A stretch of 64,000 nt of DNA from Planomicrobium okeanokoites. Lineage in GTDB: Bacteria > Bacillota > Bacilli > Bacillales_A > Planococcaceae. A program made the translations under genes and the position numbers. The DNA lies in contig NZ_QQRS01000001.1 in NCBI RefSeq assembly GCF_003428875.1, positions 868,001 through 932,000 on the forward strand. Reading direction: 5' to 3'. Below the pieces are notes generated by a model. The model ran no database searches. It saw only the letters and a list, made by a program, of their open reading frames with translations, and was not told the origin of the DNA. Positions 1-9,112 of this stretch are shown in pieces. Each line of letters begins with the position of its first letter. Position 1 is the first letter of the stretch.

Positions 1-438
1 CGCCGATTCATCTGCCTGCGGCTGTTTGCCGGCACCAGTGTCGCCTTCAGGTTTCTGCTCTTTTGCAGGTTCCTTCTCGACATCCTGGCCGGATTCAGCA
101 GTACCAGCCTGAACTTGCTCTTCAGTTTCTTCTTCCGCTTCAGGAGCTGATTCCTCTTTTTCGGTTTCAGCATCAGTTTCAGCTGCTCCGCCATCTTCAT
201 CCGGAGAATCAATTCGGACAAGCACGTCACCGACTACTGCCACTGTGCCTTCTTCCACCAGTACTTCTTCAACTGTCCCGGAAACCGGTGATGGAATTTC
301 AACAACTGCTTTATCGTTTTGGACTTCTACCAGTACATCATCTTCTTCGATCTTATCGCCGGCTTTGACGAACCATTTTACGATTTCACCTTCGTGGATA
401 CCTTCTCCGATATCCGGCAAACGAAATTCATAAGCCAT
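1..438 (-). CDS. pdhC: Pyruvate dehydrogenase E2 (dihydrolipoamide acetyltransferase), N-terminal part
   Basis: The first 146 codons are visible; the rest lies beyond the left edge. The N-terminus reads as a biotinyl/lipoyl domain: it opens [19 protein letters not shown] and carries the swinging-arm motif [11 protein letters not shown] with the lipoyl lysine at residue 43. From about residue 80 it becomes a Glu/Ala/Gln-rich linker, usual between the lipoyl and E1/E3-binding domains. The catalytic domain is not visible. The enzyme transfers acetyl groups from E1 to CoA in the cytoplasmic PDH complex. It lies 27 bases downstream of pdhB in the same direction, giving the standard pdhA-pdhB-pdhC order, so pdhD is expected beyond the edge. 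Branched-chain E2 is the alternative, but the ykyA/def neighbourhood favours pdhC. Confidence 0.93.
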   Translation of the reverse strand, partial: MAYEFRLPDIGEGIHEGEIVKWFVKAGDKIEEDDVLVEVQNDKAVVEIPSPVSGTVEEVLVEEGTVAVVGDVLVRIDSPDEDGGAAETDAETEKEESAPEAEEETEEQVQAGTAESGQDVEKEPAKEQKPEGDTGAGKQPQADESA

Positions 439-465
439 CAGTTTCACCCTTTCTTCTCTATCTAT

Positions 466-1443
466 TTAAAAAGTAAGCACTTTTTTCGCTGTTTCTACTA
501 TATCCTTCGCATTAGGAAGCCAAACTTCCTCTGCTTGCGAGAATGCAAATACAGTATCTGGAGCTGTTACACGCAGTACTGGTGCATCCAGGCTTAATAT
601 TGCACGATCTGTGATTTCCGCAACAACGTTTGCAGCAATTCCAGCTTGTTTTTGAGCTTCCTGAACCACCATTGCACGGCCCGTTTTCTCGACAGATGCA
701 ATGATTGTTTCGATATCAAGCGGCTGTACCGTACGCAAATCGATGACTTCAACAGAGTACTCTTCTTTTTCAAGTTCTTCTGCAGCTTTCATGCTTTCCT
801 GAACCATTGCGCCATAAGCGATGATGGTCAAGTCTTTTCCTTCACGCTTCACTTCAGCTTTACCTAAAGGAATCGTATATTCTTCTTCAGGCACTTCCAT
901 GCGGAATGAACGATACAATTTCATGTGCTCAAGGAAAATAACCGGATCGTTATCGCGAATTGCAGATAACAGCAAACCTTTTGCATCATATGGATTGGAT
1001 GGAATTACCACTTTCAAGCCTGGCGACGCTGCCATCAGGCCTTCAAGTGAATCAGCGTGCATTTCAGGCGTATGGACGCCGCCGCCGAATGGTGAACGGA
1101 TAGTGATTGGTGCATGCTGGCTGCCGCCGCTGCGGTAGCGCATACGCGCCATCTGGCCGCTGATTGAGTCCATCACTTCAAAAACGAATCCGAAAAATTG
1201 GATTTCAGGTACAGGACGATACCCTTGCAACGCCAAACCGATCGCCAATCCACCTATTCCTGATTCTGCTAAAGGTGTATCGAAAACACGGTCTTCCCCA
1301 AATTCTTTCTGAAGACCTTCAGTCGCACGGAATACACCGCCGTTATTACCGACGTCTTCACCAAAAACAAGAACATTTTCATCATTTTTCAGCTCTAGTT
1401 TCAGAGCTTCCGTAATCGCTTGGATCATTGTTAACTGTGCCAT
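466..1443 (-). CDS. pdhB: Pyruvate dehydrogenase E1 component, beta subunit
   Basis: A 325-residue protein, full length for E1 beta. Together with E1 alpha it decarboxylates pyruvate using thiamine diphosphate and passes the acetyl group to lipoyl-E2. Recognisable stretches are the N-terminal pyrimidine-binding domain ([18 protein letters not shown], then [10 protein letters not shown] with the conserved glutamate near residue 60) and the C-terminal transketolase domain ([21 protein letters not shown]). It starts 3 bases after the pdhA stop, so the two are surely co-transcribed and probably translationally coupled. It is read by the promoter upstream of pdhA. Nothing is odd in length or motifs. 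Confidence 0.96.
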   Translation of the reverse strand: MAQLTMIQAITEALKLELKNDENVLVFGEDVGNNGGVFRATEGLQKEFGEDRVFDTPLAESGIGGLAIGLALQGYRPVPEIQFFGFVFEVMDSISGQMARMRYRSGGSQHAPITIRSPFGGGVHTPEMHADSLEGLMAASPGLKVVIPSNPYDAKGLLLSAIRDNDPVIFLEHMKLYRSFRMEVPEEEYTIPLGKAEVKREGKDLTIIAYGAMVQESMKAAEELEKEEYSVEVIDLRTVQPLDIETIIASVEKTGRAMVVQEAQKQAGIAANVVAEITDRAILSLDAPVLRVTAPDTVFAFSQAEEVWLPNAKDIVETAKKVLTF

Positions 1444-1446
1444 GGC

Positions 1447-2604
<1,158 letters not shown>

Positions 2605-2632
2605 TTAGTAATACAAGCGCATATTCCTATTC

Positions 2633-2661
2633 AGTATACGTTACTTGATTTAGACGGTCAA
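2633..2661 (-). promoter_or_regulatory. Sigma-A promoter of the pdh operon
   Basis: On the minus strand: -35 TTGACC (2661-2656), 17-base spacer, -10 TATACT (2638-2633). Both boxes have the right spacing and lie about 75-100 bases before the pdhA start. No clear operator palindrome was seen in the leader. Confidence 0.75.
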
Positions 2662-2730
2662 TCATGACGAACCTTTATACAGCAAGCATCTAAAATACGC
2701 AGAATATTCGTAAACAGAAAATCTGTATCA

Positions 2731-2759
2731 TTGACAAGGAGCAACCTGTACTATATAAC
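2731..2759 (+). promoter_or_regulatory. Plus-strand sigma-A-like promoter aimed at the 3' end of ykyA
   Basis: TTGACA (2731-2736), 17-base spacer, TATAAC (2754-2759). The -35 is perfect. It points into the opposite-strand lipoprotein gene ykyA, with no plus-strand gene before def at 3605, so a transcript would be antisense to ykyA. It may be a chance match. Confidence 0.45.
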
Positions 2760-2790
2760 AGACGAATCTTCAGCATCTTTTATAGCACAG

Positions 2791-2815
2791 AAAAAAGCGA
2801 CCCTATGGCCGCTTT
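2791..2815 (-). terminator. Rho-independent terminator of ykyA
   Basis: Stem AAAGCGGCC / GGTCGCTTT (one G-U pair) with a 4-base loop, followed on the minus strand by a T run. It begins inside the ykyA stop codon. Confidence 0.8.
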
Positions 2816-3458
2816 ACTCGCTGTCTGCATTCATTTTTTCAATCAGGCTATTTTTCATTTCATTGAACTGTTCAGTTTGTTCATTGAATTCTGTAACAGC
2901 ATTTTGAACTTCTTTGTTCTTGTCATTCACTGTCACTGTCTTTTCCTGAAGGACCTGTAATTCAGTCTCTTCGTTTACAAGCATCTCATAAAGTTCTTTT
3001 TGTTCTGCCGCCAGTTCTTCGTATGCTGCTGTAAATTTTTCATGAGCATCAAAACGGTCATGCATTTTTGTTTTCAATGCAGTCAAATCGTTTTTCAATT
3101 CTTCGTCTTCTGTCTCTTCGATCACAGTATCGATTTCCTGGAAGGCTTCTTCAGCTGAATCCATTGAAGCTTTTTCAGTTTCCAGCAGTTCAAGGCGCTG
3201 CTCTACTGAGGCAATGGCTTCTTCAGCATTCGCTTTAACATCTTCTTGCTGCTCTTGCGTCAAAGCCATGATGGATTCGAACTTTTCCTGTTCTGCAGTT
3301 TCAAGTTCTTCCATTTCACTTTGAGTATCGCGGTAATCGCTCTCTGCTTCAAATGTATCTTTCAGCACCGAGTCCAATTGCTCTTCTGTCGAAGGACCTG
3401 AACACGCGCTTAAAAGCAACGCACTTGAAATTCCTGTTGCCAATATGTATCTTTTCAA
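2814..3458 (-). CDS. ykyA: YkyA-family cell-wall-associated lipoprotein
   Basis: 214 residues. A lipoprotein signal peptide ends in the lipobox LLSAC (Cys19), so the mature protein should be lipid-anchored on the outer face of the membrane. The rest is almost entirely charged and helical (Glu/Lys/Gln-rich heptads, about residues 25-210), predicting a long coiled coil. Position between pdhA and the deformylase gene matches B. subtilis ykyA, which lies between defB and pdhA; I name it on synteny plus architecture. Molecular function is not known to me. It has its own terminator. Confidence 0.8.
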   Translation of the reverse strand: MKRYILATGISSALLLSACSGPSTEEQLDSVLKDTFEAESDYRDTQSEMEELETAEQEKFESIMALTQEQQEDVKANAEEAIASVEQRLELLETEKASMDSAEEAFQEIDTVIEETEDEELKNDLTALKTKMHDRFDAHEKFTAAYEELAAEQKELYEMLVNEETELQVLQEKTVTVNDKNKEVQNAVTEFNEQTEQFNEMKNSLIEKMNADSE

Positions 3459-3604
3459 TCGAAACCCTCCTTATAACATGATTTAACTATATTATGATGC
3501 TCAAAAAAATACAACTGCCAATATAAGCAATTTTTCTTTCGCGTACTGCCGGCCTTGCGTTATACTGAAAGGCATATGAAAGTTGATTGAAAGGATTGAG
3601 TAGA

Positions 3605-4171
3605 GTGATTTTAATGAAAGACATCATACGAGAAGGCCATCCGACACTTCGGGAACGGGCGAAAGACGTTGAGCTTCCCCTTTCTGCTGAAGATAAAAAG
3701 CTGGCGGAAGATTTGATGGAATATGTTGTAAACAGCCAAAACGAAGAAATGATCGAAAAATATGATCTTCGTCCCGGCGTCGGCATCGCCGCGCCGCAGA
3801 TCAATGTGGCGAAACGGATTTTTGCCATCCATTTTGATGAGGATTCAGGCGAAGACTTGAGCATCATCGCAATCAATCCGAAAATCGTCAGCCATTCCGT
3901 CGAAAAAGCATATCTTGCTTCAGGTGAAGGCTGTTTATCGGTTGACCGTTCGATACCTGGCTATGTTCCGCGGTATGCGAGAATCACCGTCAAAGCTTTC
4001 GATCTTGAGGGCAAAGAATTTAAATTGCGCCTTAAAGGACTGCCTGCCATAGCATTCCAGCACGAACTGGATCATTTGAACGGCGTCATGTTCTTTGATC
4101 ATATCAATCCTGACAATCCATTCGCGGAAATTGAAAATGCCACGCCAATATCGCGTGATATAGAAGAATAG
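3605..4171 (+). CDS. def: Peptide deformylase (class II, DefB-type)
   Basis: 188 residues from a GTG start. It removes the N-formyl group from nascent proteins. All three metal motifs are visible: GVGIAAPQI (motif 1), EGCLSV (motif 2, metal-ligand Cys) and QHELDHLNG (motif 3, two His ligands and the catalytic Glu). The insertions typical of class II enzymes are present. GTG at 3605 was chosen because AAGGA sits 9 bases upstream and the N-terminus VILMKDIIREGHP aligns with B. subtilis DefB as I remember it; a TTG 18 bases further upstream has no good site. A TATACT box at 3561-3566 could be its -10, with a poor -35. Transcribed away from ykyA. Confidence 0.93.
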   Translation: MILMKDIIREGHPTLRERAKDVELPLSAEDKKLAEDLMEYVVNSQNEEMIEKYDLRPGVGIAAPQINVAKRIFAIHFDEDSGEDLSIIAINPKIVSHSVEKAYLASGEGCLSVDRSIPGYVPRYARITVKAFDLEGKEFKLRLKGLPAIAFQHELDHLNGVMFFDHINPDNPFAEIENATPISRDIEE

Positions 4172-4174
4172 AAT

Positions 4175-4209
4175 AAAAAGGCTGGCGGAATTCATCCGTC
4201 AGCCTTTTT
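4175..4209. terminator. Bidirectional terminator between def and the HAD gene
   Basis: A 15-bp arm AAAAAGGCTGGCGGA pairs with TCCGTCAGCCTTTTT across a 5-base loop, with T runs on both strands. It serves the two convergent genes. Confidence 0.88.
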
Positions 4210-4218
4210 ATATTTAAA

Positions 4219-4989
4219 TTATATTAAGCCAAGATGCACGAAAGCTTTTGCCAATCCATCGTCATCCACATGTTCAGTAATATAGGATGCAACTTTCTTG
4301 GTTTCAGGATGGCCGTTGTCCATCGCGACACTGAAGCCTGCCGTCTTCATCATCTGAAGGTCATTCAAGCCGTCTCCGAAAGCGATTGTATCTTCTATGG
4401 AATGTCCGGTCTCTGCAATCAGTTTTTCGATGCCGCTTGCCTTCGATCCGCCCTTCGGCAGAATGTCGCATGAGACCCGATGCCATCTTACGAATTGAAA
4501 ATCCTTAAAATTTTCGTGATACTGCGCTTCTTCTTCTTTTGTACAAAATACCAGCGATTGATAGATTTCATTGTCAAGATGAAAATCCCGCTCAGTCACT
4601 GGGTGTGGAAACTTCAAACTTTTCAAGCTTTCATCAATATCCGGATGATAATCAATGGAAGAAATCATCTTTTTGCTGTTCATGAAAACAAGCGGGTGAT
4701 CTCTTTCTTCTGCAAAATGGACCACTTTTTCAAGCAAAGCGGGATCCAGCGCCTCCGTATGTACAACCTCGTCATTGTGGACTATATATTGCCCATTAAA
4801 AGTGATGAACGTTTGGATGTTCAGCTTTTCCAAAAGATCGGTGATCATGAATGGTGCACGGCCTGTGGCGATTGCCAGATCATGGCCATTTGCCCGAGCG
4901 CTCTGCAATGCTTCAAAAGCAGATTCAGGCAGCTCCTTTTTAGAATTCAACAAAGTTCCATCAATATCCAACAATAATAATTTTCCCAT
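4219..4989 (-). CDS. Cof-type HAD-IIB phosphatase (YkrA-like)
   Basis: 256 residues. The HAD catalytic motif DIDGTLLNS is at residues 8-16, with the nucleophile and acid-base Asp pair. Motif II follows (AIATGRAP), and motif IV is AFGDGLNDLQMM near residue 210. The cap domain between them places it in the Cof/IIB subfamily of sugar-phosphate or flavin-type phosphatases; the substrate cannot be read from sequence. The start at 4989 (MGKLLLLDIDG) has GGAG 9 bases upstream; the frame is open to 5004. Its place next to def matches B. subtilis ykrA. Convergent with def, divergent from the small peptide gene at 5092. Confidence 0.85.
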   Translation of the reverse strand: MGKLLLLDIDGTLLNSKKELPESAFEALQSARANGHDLAIATGRAPFMITDLLEKLNIQTFITFNGQYIVHNDEVVHTEALDPALLEKVVHFAEERDHPLVFMNSKKMISSIDYHPDIDESLKSLKFPHPVTERDFHLDNEIYQSLVFCTKEEEAQYHENFKDFQFVRWHRVSCDILPKGGSKASGIEKLIAETGHSIEDTIAFGDGLNDLQMMKTAGFSVAMDNGHPETKKVASYITEHVDDDGLAKAFVHLGLI

Positions 4990-5041
4990 AATGTCAGTCT
5001 CCAATCCATTGCCTGGCGTTGATCGCCGGCCATTTCAATTC

Positions 5042-5070
5042 TTTACTTTTGTCAGAAAATACAGTATTAT
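5042..5070 (+). promoter_or_regulatory. Promoter of the 23-residue peptide gene
   Basis: TTTACT (5042-5047), 17-base spacer, TATTAT (5065-5070), placed 21 bases before the small ORF's start codon and 11 bases before its ribosome-binding site. Confidence 0.55.
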
Positions 5071-5091
5071 TTACATAAGGAGTGAGCAGCC

Positions 5092-5163
5092 ATGCTGAAA
5101 CGTTTGAAAAGAAAACTTCTCAGAAGGCTTAACGGTATCATGAACAAAAAGAAAATTGCATAG
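5092..5163 (+). CDS. Small highly basic peptide, 23 residues
   Basis: An ATG follows a strong ribosome-binding site (AAGGAGTGA, 6 bases before the start) and opens 23 codons ending in TAG. About half the residues are Lys or Arg, arranged as MLKRLKRKLLRRLNG followed by a Lys cluster, giving an amphipathic cationic helix. It has its own promoter-like boxes upstream and a strong terminator 5 bases downstream, so it looks like a free-standing transcription unit. I do not recognise the family. Alternatives are a leader peptide, a small RNA with incidental coding capacity, or a membrane- or nucleic-acid-binding microprotein. Too short for usual gene finders. Confidence 0.6.
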   Translation: MLKRLKRKLLRRLNGIMNKKKIA

Positions 5164-5168
5164 CCATT

Positions 5169-5210
5169 ATAGCCCTTCTTCCTAAAATAAGAAGGGCTAT
5201 TCTTTATTTT
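5169..5210 (+). terminator. Terminator of the small peptide unit
   Basis: A 12-bp perfect stem (ATAGCCCTTCTT / AAGAAGGGCTAT) with an 8-base loop, followed by TCTTTATTTT. Confidence 0.88.
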
Positions 5211-5276
5211 AGAACAATGACATGATAATATAAAGAAAGTGAATTTATTTTGAACGTGGAAAAAGGAGAGCAAACT

Positions 5277-5489
5277 ATGATTTTTAAAGTTTATTACCAA
5301 GAGAACCGCCATGAGGTGCCAGTTCGCGAAAATACTAAGAGCCTCTATGTTGAAGCTTCATCCGAGCGTGAAGTGAGAACTCATCTGAAAGACCGTAATT
5401 ATAATATCGAGCTTGTCCAATTGCTCGAAGGCAGCCACCTTGAGTACGAACAGGCCAGCCAAAACTATGAAGTTGAGAGTATCGACTGA
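5277..5489 (+). CDS. rpoY: RNA polymerase epsilon subunit
   Basis: 70 residues, the normal size. The sequence ([37 protein letters not shown]) matches the Firmicute epsilon subunit (formerly YkzG) closely. This small accessory protein binds core RNA polymerase. The start at 5277 has AAAGGAGAG 6 bases upstream; the longer frame beginning at 5250 lacks a site. It ends 2 bases before rnjA, the conserved rpoY-rnjA pair, so the two are co-transcribed and probably translationally coupled. Confidence 0.95.
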   Translation: MIFKVYYQENRHEVPVRENTKSLYVEASSEREVRTHLKDRNYNIELVQLLEGSHLEYEQASQNYEVESID

Positions 5490-5491
5490 TC

Positions 5492-7159
5492 ATGAAATTC
5501 GTAAAAAATGATCAGACAGCCGTTTTCGCGCTCGGCGGACTGGGCGAAATCGGAAAGAATACTTACGGTGTCCAATTCCAGGATGAAATCATCCTGATTG
5601 ATGCCGGCATCAAATTCCCGGAAGACGATTTGCTCGGAATCGATTACGTTATTCCGGATTACACTTATTTAGTAAAAAATGCCGATAAGATCAAAGGCCT
5701 TTTCATCACCCACGGCCATGAAGACCATATCGGCGGTGTTGCCTATCTATTAAAGAAAATCAATATCCCAGTATATGCCGGCAAGCTGGCACTTGGTCTA
5801 TTGCGCAAGAAATTGGAAGAGCATGGCCTGCTCCGCCAAACAAAACTTATCGAAGTCGGCGAAGATGATGTCATCAAATTCCGCAAAACTTCCGTGAGCT
5901 TCTTCAGTGTAACTCACAGTATTCCGGATGCATTCGGTATCGTTGTCAAAACACCGCCGGGCAATATCGTCCATACAGGAGATTTCAAATTCGATTTCAC
6001 TCCTGTCGGTGAACCGGCTAACCTTTTGAAAATGGCTCAAATCGGCAGTGAAGGCGTTCTTTGCCTGCTGTCCGACAGCACAAATGCTGAAATCCCTAAC
6101 TTCACCATGTCCGAACGCAAAGTCGGTGATACGATCAAAGATATCATGCGTAAAGTTGACGGACGTCTTATTTTCGCCACTTTCGCATCCAATATCTATC
6201 GGCTTCAGCAAGTAACGGATGAAGCAGTTGCGCAGGGCCGTAAAATAGCTGTTTTTGGTCGAAGCATGGAAAATGCCATGACAATCGGCCGTGAGCTTGG
6301 CTACATCAATGCTCCTGAAGATGCTTTTGTCGATACACAAACGTTGAATCGCCTGCCCGCCAATGAAGCTTTGATTCTTTGCACAGGCTCGCAAGGTGAA
6401 CCAATGGCCGCGTTGTCACGCATCGCCAATGGTACACATCGCCAGATCCAGATTCAGCCGAATGATACGGTCGTCTTCTCCTCTTCCCCAATTCCGGGGA
6501 ATACGAGCAGCGTCAACCGCACCATCAACTTGCTATTCCGTGCAGGAGCCGATGTCATCCATGGTTCCCTGAACAATATCCATACATCCGGCCACGGTTC
6601 ACAGGAAGAGAACAAGCTGATGCTCCGTTTGATCAAACCGAAATACTTCATGCCGATCCATGGTGAATACCGTATGCAGAAACAGCACGCGCAGCTTGCC
6701 ATAGATTGCGACGTTCCACCTGAAAACACGTTCATCATGGAAAATGGTGATGTGTTGGCGCTGGGCGCTGACGAAGCTTCGGTTGCTGGCCGCATCCCTT
6801 CCGGAGATGTTTACATCGACGGCAGCGGAATTGGCGACATCGGCAATATCGTATTGCGCGACCGCCGTGTCCTTTCTGAAGAAGGATTGGTCATCGTCGT
6901 AGTCAGCGTGGATATGAAAAACAATAAAATGGTGTCTGGCCCTGATATCATCTCCCGCGGTTTCGTGTATATGCGCGAGTCCGGAACGATGATCTACGAA
7001 GCCCAGCAAATGCTGAACCGCCATCTGAAAAAGAAAATCCATGGCAAAGATACGGATTGGCCAGAACTGAAAAATGATATTTCAGATGTTCTTGGACCAT
7101 ACCTGTACGAAAAAACAAAACGCCGTCCGATGATTCTTCCTGTTATTATGGAAGTCTAA
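5492..7159 (+). CDS. rnjA: Ribonuclease J1
   Basis: 555 residues, full length. RNase J1 is the 5'-3' exo- and endoribonuclease central to mRNA turnover and rRNA maturation in Bacillales. The metallo-beta-lactamase motif is HGHEDH at residues 74-79, with further metal ligands in HTGDFKFD. A beta-CASP domain follows ([25 protein letters not shown]), and the C-terminal region carries [10 protein letters not shown]. No clear independent ribosome-binding site precedes the ATG, consistent with coupling to rpoY 2 bases upstream. A bidirectional terminator follows. Confidence 0.97.
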   Translation: MKFVKNDQTAVFALGGLGEIGKNTYGVQFQDEIILIDAGIKFPEDDLLGIDYVIPDYTYLVKNADKIKGLFITHGHEDHIGGVAYLLKKINIPVYAGKLALGLLRKKLEEHGLLRQTKLIEVGEDDVIKFRKTSVSFFSVTHSIPDAFGIVVKTPPGNIVHTGDFKFDFTPVGEPANLLKMAQIGSEGVLCLLSDSTNAEIPNFTMSERKVGDTIKDIMRKVDGRLIFATFASNIYRLQQVTDEAVAQGRKIAVFGRSMENAMTIGRELGYINAPEDAFVDTQTLNRLPANEALILCTGSQGEPMAALSRIANGTHRQIQIQPNDTVVFSSSPIPGNTSSVNRTINLLFRAGADVIHGSLNNIHTSGHGSQEENKLMLRLIKPKYFMPIHGEYRMQKQHAQLAIDCDVPPENTFIMENGDVLALGADEASVAGRIPSGDVYIDGSGIGDIGNIVLRDRRVLSEEGLVIVVVSVDMKNNKMVSGPDIISRGFVYMRESGTMIYEAQQMLNRHLKKKIHGKDTDWPELKNDISDVLGPYLYEKTKRRPMILPVIMEV

Positions 7160-7168
7160 GAAGACATT

Positions 7169-7201
7169 AAAAAGGAGGTCCCGTTATGGGACCTCCTTTT
7201 T
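7169..7201. terminator. Bidirectional terminator between rnjA and ktrC
   Basis: Perfect 14-bp stem AAAAAGGAGGTCCC / GGGACCTCCTTTTT with a 5-base loop; T runs on both strands. Confidence 0.9.
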
Positions 7202-7219
7202 CTCATTTATAAGAACATA

Positions 7220-7879
7220 CTAATTCAACATCTTCTTCTCAAAACGGTTGATATCTGCATCCGATCCGATGATGATCAGAATATCCTGCAATTGGATCTC
7301 CATGTCAGCCTGCGGAGAAACGATGATATCTTTCCCCCGTTTGATGGCCACGATGTTAATGCCGTAATTTGCGCGGATATCCAGTCCGATCAATGTAAAG
7401 CCTGCCAATCTTTCATTGGCCTTCACTTCCATGATCGAATGCTCATCTGAAAGTTCCAGATAGTCCAGCACATTATTCGAAAGCATATTATGGGCAATAC
7501 GGATACCCATATCCCGCTCCGGATGCACCACTTTATCGGCGCCTATCTTATCCAGCACTTTCGCGTGGTAATCGTTTTGTGCTTTTACGGTTATTTTTTT
7601 GACGCCGATTTCCTTCAGCATAAGCGTTGTTAAAATACTGGCTTGAATATTTTCACCGATCGCAACAATGACATGCTCAAAATTGCGTATGCCAAGTGAT
7701 TTCAGAACAGATTCATCAGTTGTATCGGCCACAACTGCCTGCGTCGCGATGCTTGCGAACTCATCCACTCTCTCGGTATCCTTATCGATCGCCATTACAT
7801 CCGCATCCTGTTCAATCAGTTCGCGGACGATGCTGCCTCCGAATCTTCCCAGCCCTATCACTACAAATTCCTTTTTCAT
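7220..7879 (-). CDS. ktrC: Ktr potassium channel regulatory subunit
   Basis: 219 residues. The N-terminal RCK/TrkA-N Rossmann domain has the nucleotide-binding motif GLGRFGG and an acidic strand end (MAIDKD). The C-terminal RCK_C domain covers about residues 135-219. The sequence follows B. subtilis KtrC (YkqB) closely (HVIVAIGENIQASILTT; KIGADKVVHPERDM). KtrC-type rings gate KtrB/KtrD channels in response to ATP/ADP, and RCK_C domains are known c-di-AMP sites. ATG at 7879 was chosen since GGAGG is 6 bases upstream; an ATG two codons earlier abuts the site. The likely partner channel is ktrD at 40846. Confidence 0.93.
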   Translation of the reverse strand: MKKEFVVIGLGRFGGSIVRELIEQDADVMAIDKDTERVDEFASIATQAVVADTTDESVLKSLGIRNFEHVIVAIGENIQASILTTLMLKEIGVKKITVKAQNDYHAKVLDKIGADKVVHPERDMGIRIAHNMLSNNVLDYLELSDEHSIMEVKANERLAGFTLIGLDIRANYGINIVAIKRGKDIIVSPQADMEIQLQDILIIIGSDADINRFEKKMLN

Positions 7880-7941
7880 ATCCATCCTCCAAATCCTTGC
7901 TCTAGCTATAGTCTACCATAATATTTTTTCCATGGATAAGT

Positions 7942-7967
7942 AAAAAAACCCCGCTTATCGGCGGGGG
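7942..7967 (-). terminator. Terminator of the Cys-rich protein gene
   Basis: CCCCGC / GCGGGG stem with a 6-base loop followed by seven T on the minus strand, overlapping the gene's stop codon. Confidence 0.85.
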
Positions 7968-8251
7968 TCAAGTGGTCGTTTCGGTCGGTTCTCACAGTAT
8001 TCACAATCGATATCGCTGCAAGCTTCCTCACGCCATTCATTGCAGCTGGCACAATAGCTTGCGTCGAATTCGTCATCGAATGTCAAAGGCGACAAACAGT
8101 GGTGGCAGTATGTATGCACTTCCATCCAGTTGATGACTTTCTTGTTGGCTACAAGGTAAAGTCCTTGCTGATCTTGTTTATAATTCATAATCGATGATTT
8201 TTGCACTGCACGATGTTTCGGGTCCAGGAAAAAATTCATTTTGTCATTCAT
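7955..8251 (-). CDS. Small Cys-rich, probably zinc-binding protein
   Basis: 98 residues, unrecognised. Seven cysteines lie in the second half in CHHC and CASC pairs plus a CSDIDCEYC cluster, next to two histidines, which suggests a zinc-ribbon or double-knuckle fold. The N-terminal half has no obvious domain, and the tail is basic (RPKRPLDPRR). The start at 8251 (MNDKMNFF) has AGGAG 8 bases upstream; a GTG at 8260 overlaps that site. Single gene with its own terminator, divergent from the XRE regulator. It could be a DNA/RNA-binding accessory protein or a metal-storage protein; I have no evidence to choose. Confidence 0.75.
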   Translation of the reverse strand: MNDKMNFFLDPKHRAVQKSSIMNYKQDQQGLYLVANKKVINWMEVHTYCHHCLSPLTFDDEFDASYCASCNEWREEACSDIDCEYCENRPKRPLDPRR

Positions 8252-8488
8252 TTTGGTCACTCCTAAATTAGTGGACAGGCTGTTTGCAGCATTACTGATC
8301 GTCCTTTTAACAACTAAATCTTACATTATAATAAAATAATCTTTTTGCACTTTCTCTATAATAGTAAATACACCCTCCACATTGCAATAGAAATGAACCA
8401 ATTATTTTAAATAAATTTCACTTGATTTCCGTTAAAAATTATTGCGTTTTTCTAAGCGCTAATAGTAAACTGTAAGTATATTATTACT

Positions 8489-8510
8489 AAACTTTCAAAA
8501 TCGAAAGTTT
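8489..8510. promoter_or_regulatory. Inverted repeat upstream of the XRE-cupin regulator (possible operator)
   Basis: Perfect 8-bp arms AAACTTTC and GAAAGTTT with a 6-base centre, 46 bases before the regulator start and just after AT-rich promoter-like sequence. A plausible autoregulatory site for the downstream HTH protein. The rest of the ~305-base gap 8252-8556 shows only AT-rich sequence with no ORF that I can support. Confidence 0.4.
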
Positions 8511-8556
8511 GCTGAAAATAAACTTAACAATCTGCCTCATTTAAGGGAGGAGCCAT

Positions 8557-9096
8557 ATGGAGATCGGTACAAAAATTAAAAGTCTCCGTCTAAAAAACGG
8601 ATTGACCCAGGAAGAATTAGGTGAACGCACAGACTTAAGCAAAGGTTTCATCTCACAGCTGGAACGTGATATGAACTCGCCTTCCATTGAAACTTTTTTT
8701 ACCTTGCTCGAAGTTTTAGGGACGACGCCAAAAGAGTTTTTTGATGACGCCGATTCGCCGCAGGTCATCTACTCATCGAAAGACCACCGTGTGCATAAGG
8801 ATGAAGAGGCTGGCTATGAAGTGGATTGGCTCATCCCAACTTCCTATAAGAAGGAAATGGAACCCATCTATCTTACACTGTTTGAAAGCGGCCAGTATAA
8901 AAGATTCGAACCTTCCCAAGCCGAAACTTTCATTTATGTACTTGAAGGCAAAGTGCGCCTTGTGCTGGGTGAAGAAGAATATATAGCAGTCGCCGGCGAT
9001 TCCATTTATTACGAAGCTTCCCAGCACCATCAATTAGTCAATGCCGGAACAGGCAAATGTGAAATGATCATCAGTGCTACACACTCTTATCTATAA
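8557..9096 (+). CDS. XRE-family transcriptional regulator with C-terminal cupin domain
   Basis: 179 residues. An N-terminal helix-turn-helix (about 5-60: IKSLRLKNGLTQEELGERTDLSKGFISQLER broken across helices) is followed by a cupin sensor domain (about 105-175: EAETFIYVLEGKVRL, GDSIYYEASQHHQ). This PuuR-like architecture usually senses small molecules. It sits 16 bases upstream of potA in the same direction, so it most likely regulates polyamine uptake as part of the same operon. Ribosome-binding site AGGGAGGAG before ATG. The inverted repeat at 8489 may be its target. The effector (spermidine, putrescine) is inferred only from context. Confidence 0.88.
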   Translation: MEIGTKIKSLRLKNGLTQEELGERTDLSKGFISQLERDMNSPSIETFFTLLEVLGTTPKEFFDDADSPQVIYSSKDHRVHKDEEAGYEVDWLIPTSYKKEMEPIYLTLFESGQYKRFEPSQAETFIYVLEGKVRLVLGEEEYIAVAGDSIYYEASQHHQLVNAGTGKCEMIISATHSYL

Positions 9097-9112
9097 TTCA
9101 GGAGGTAATTAA

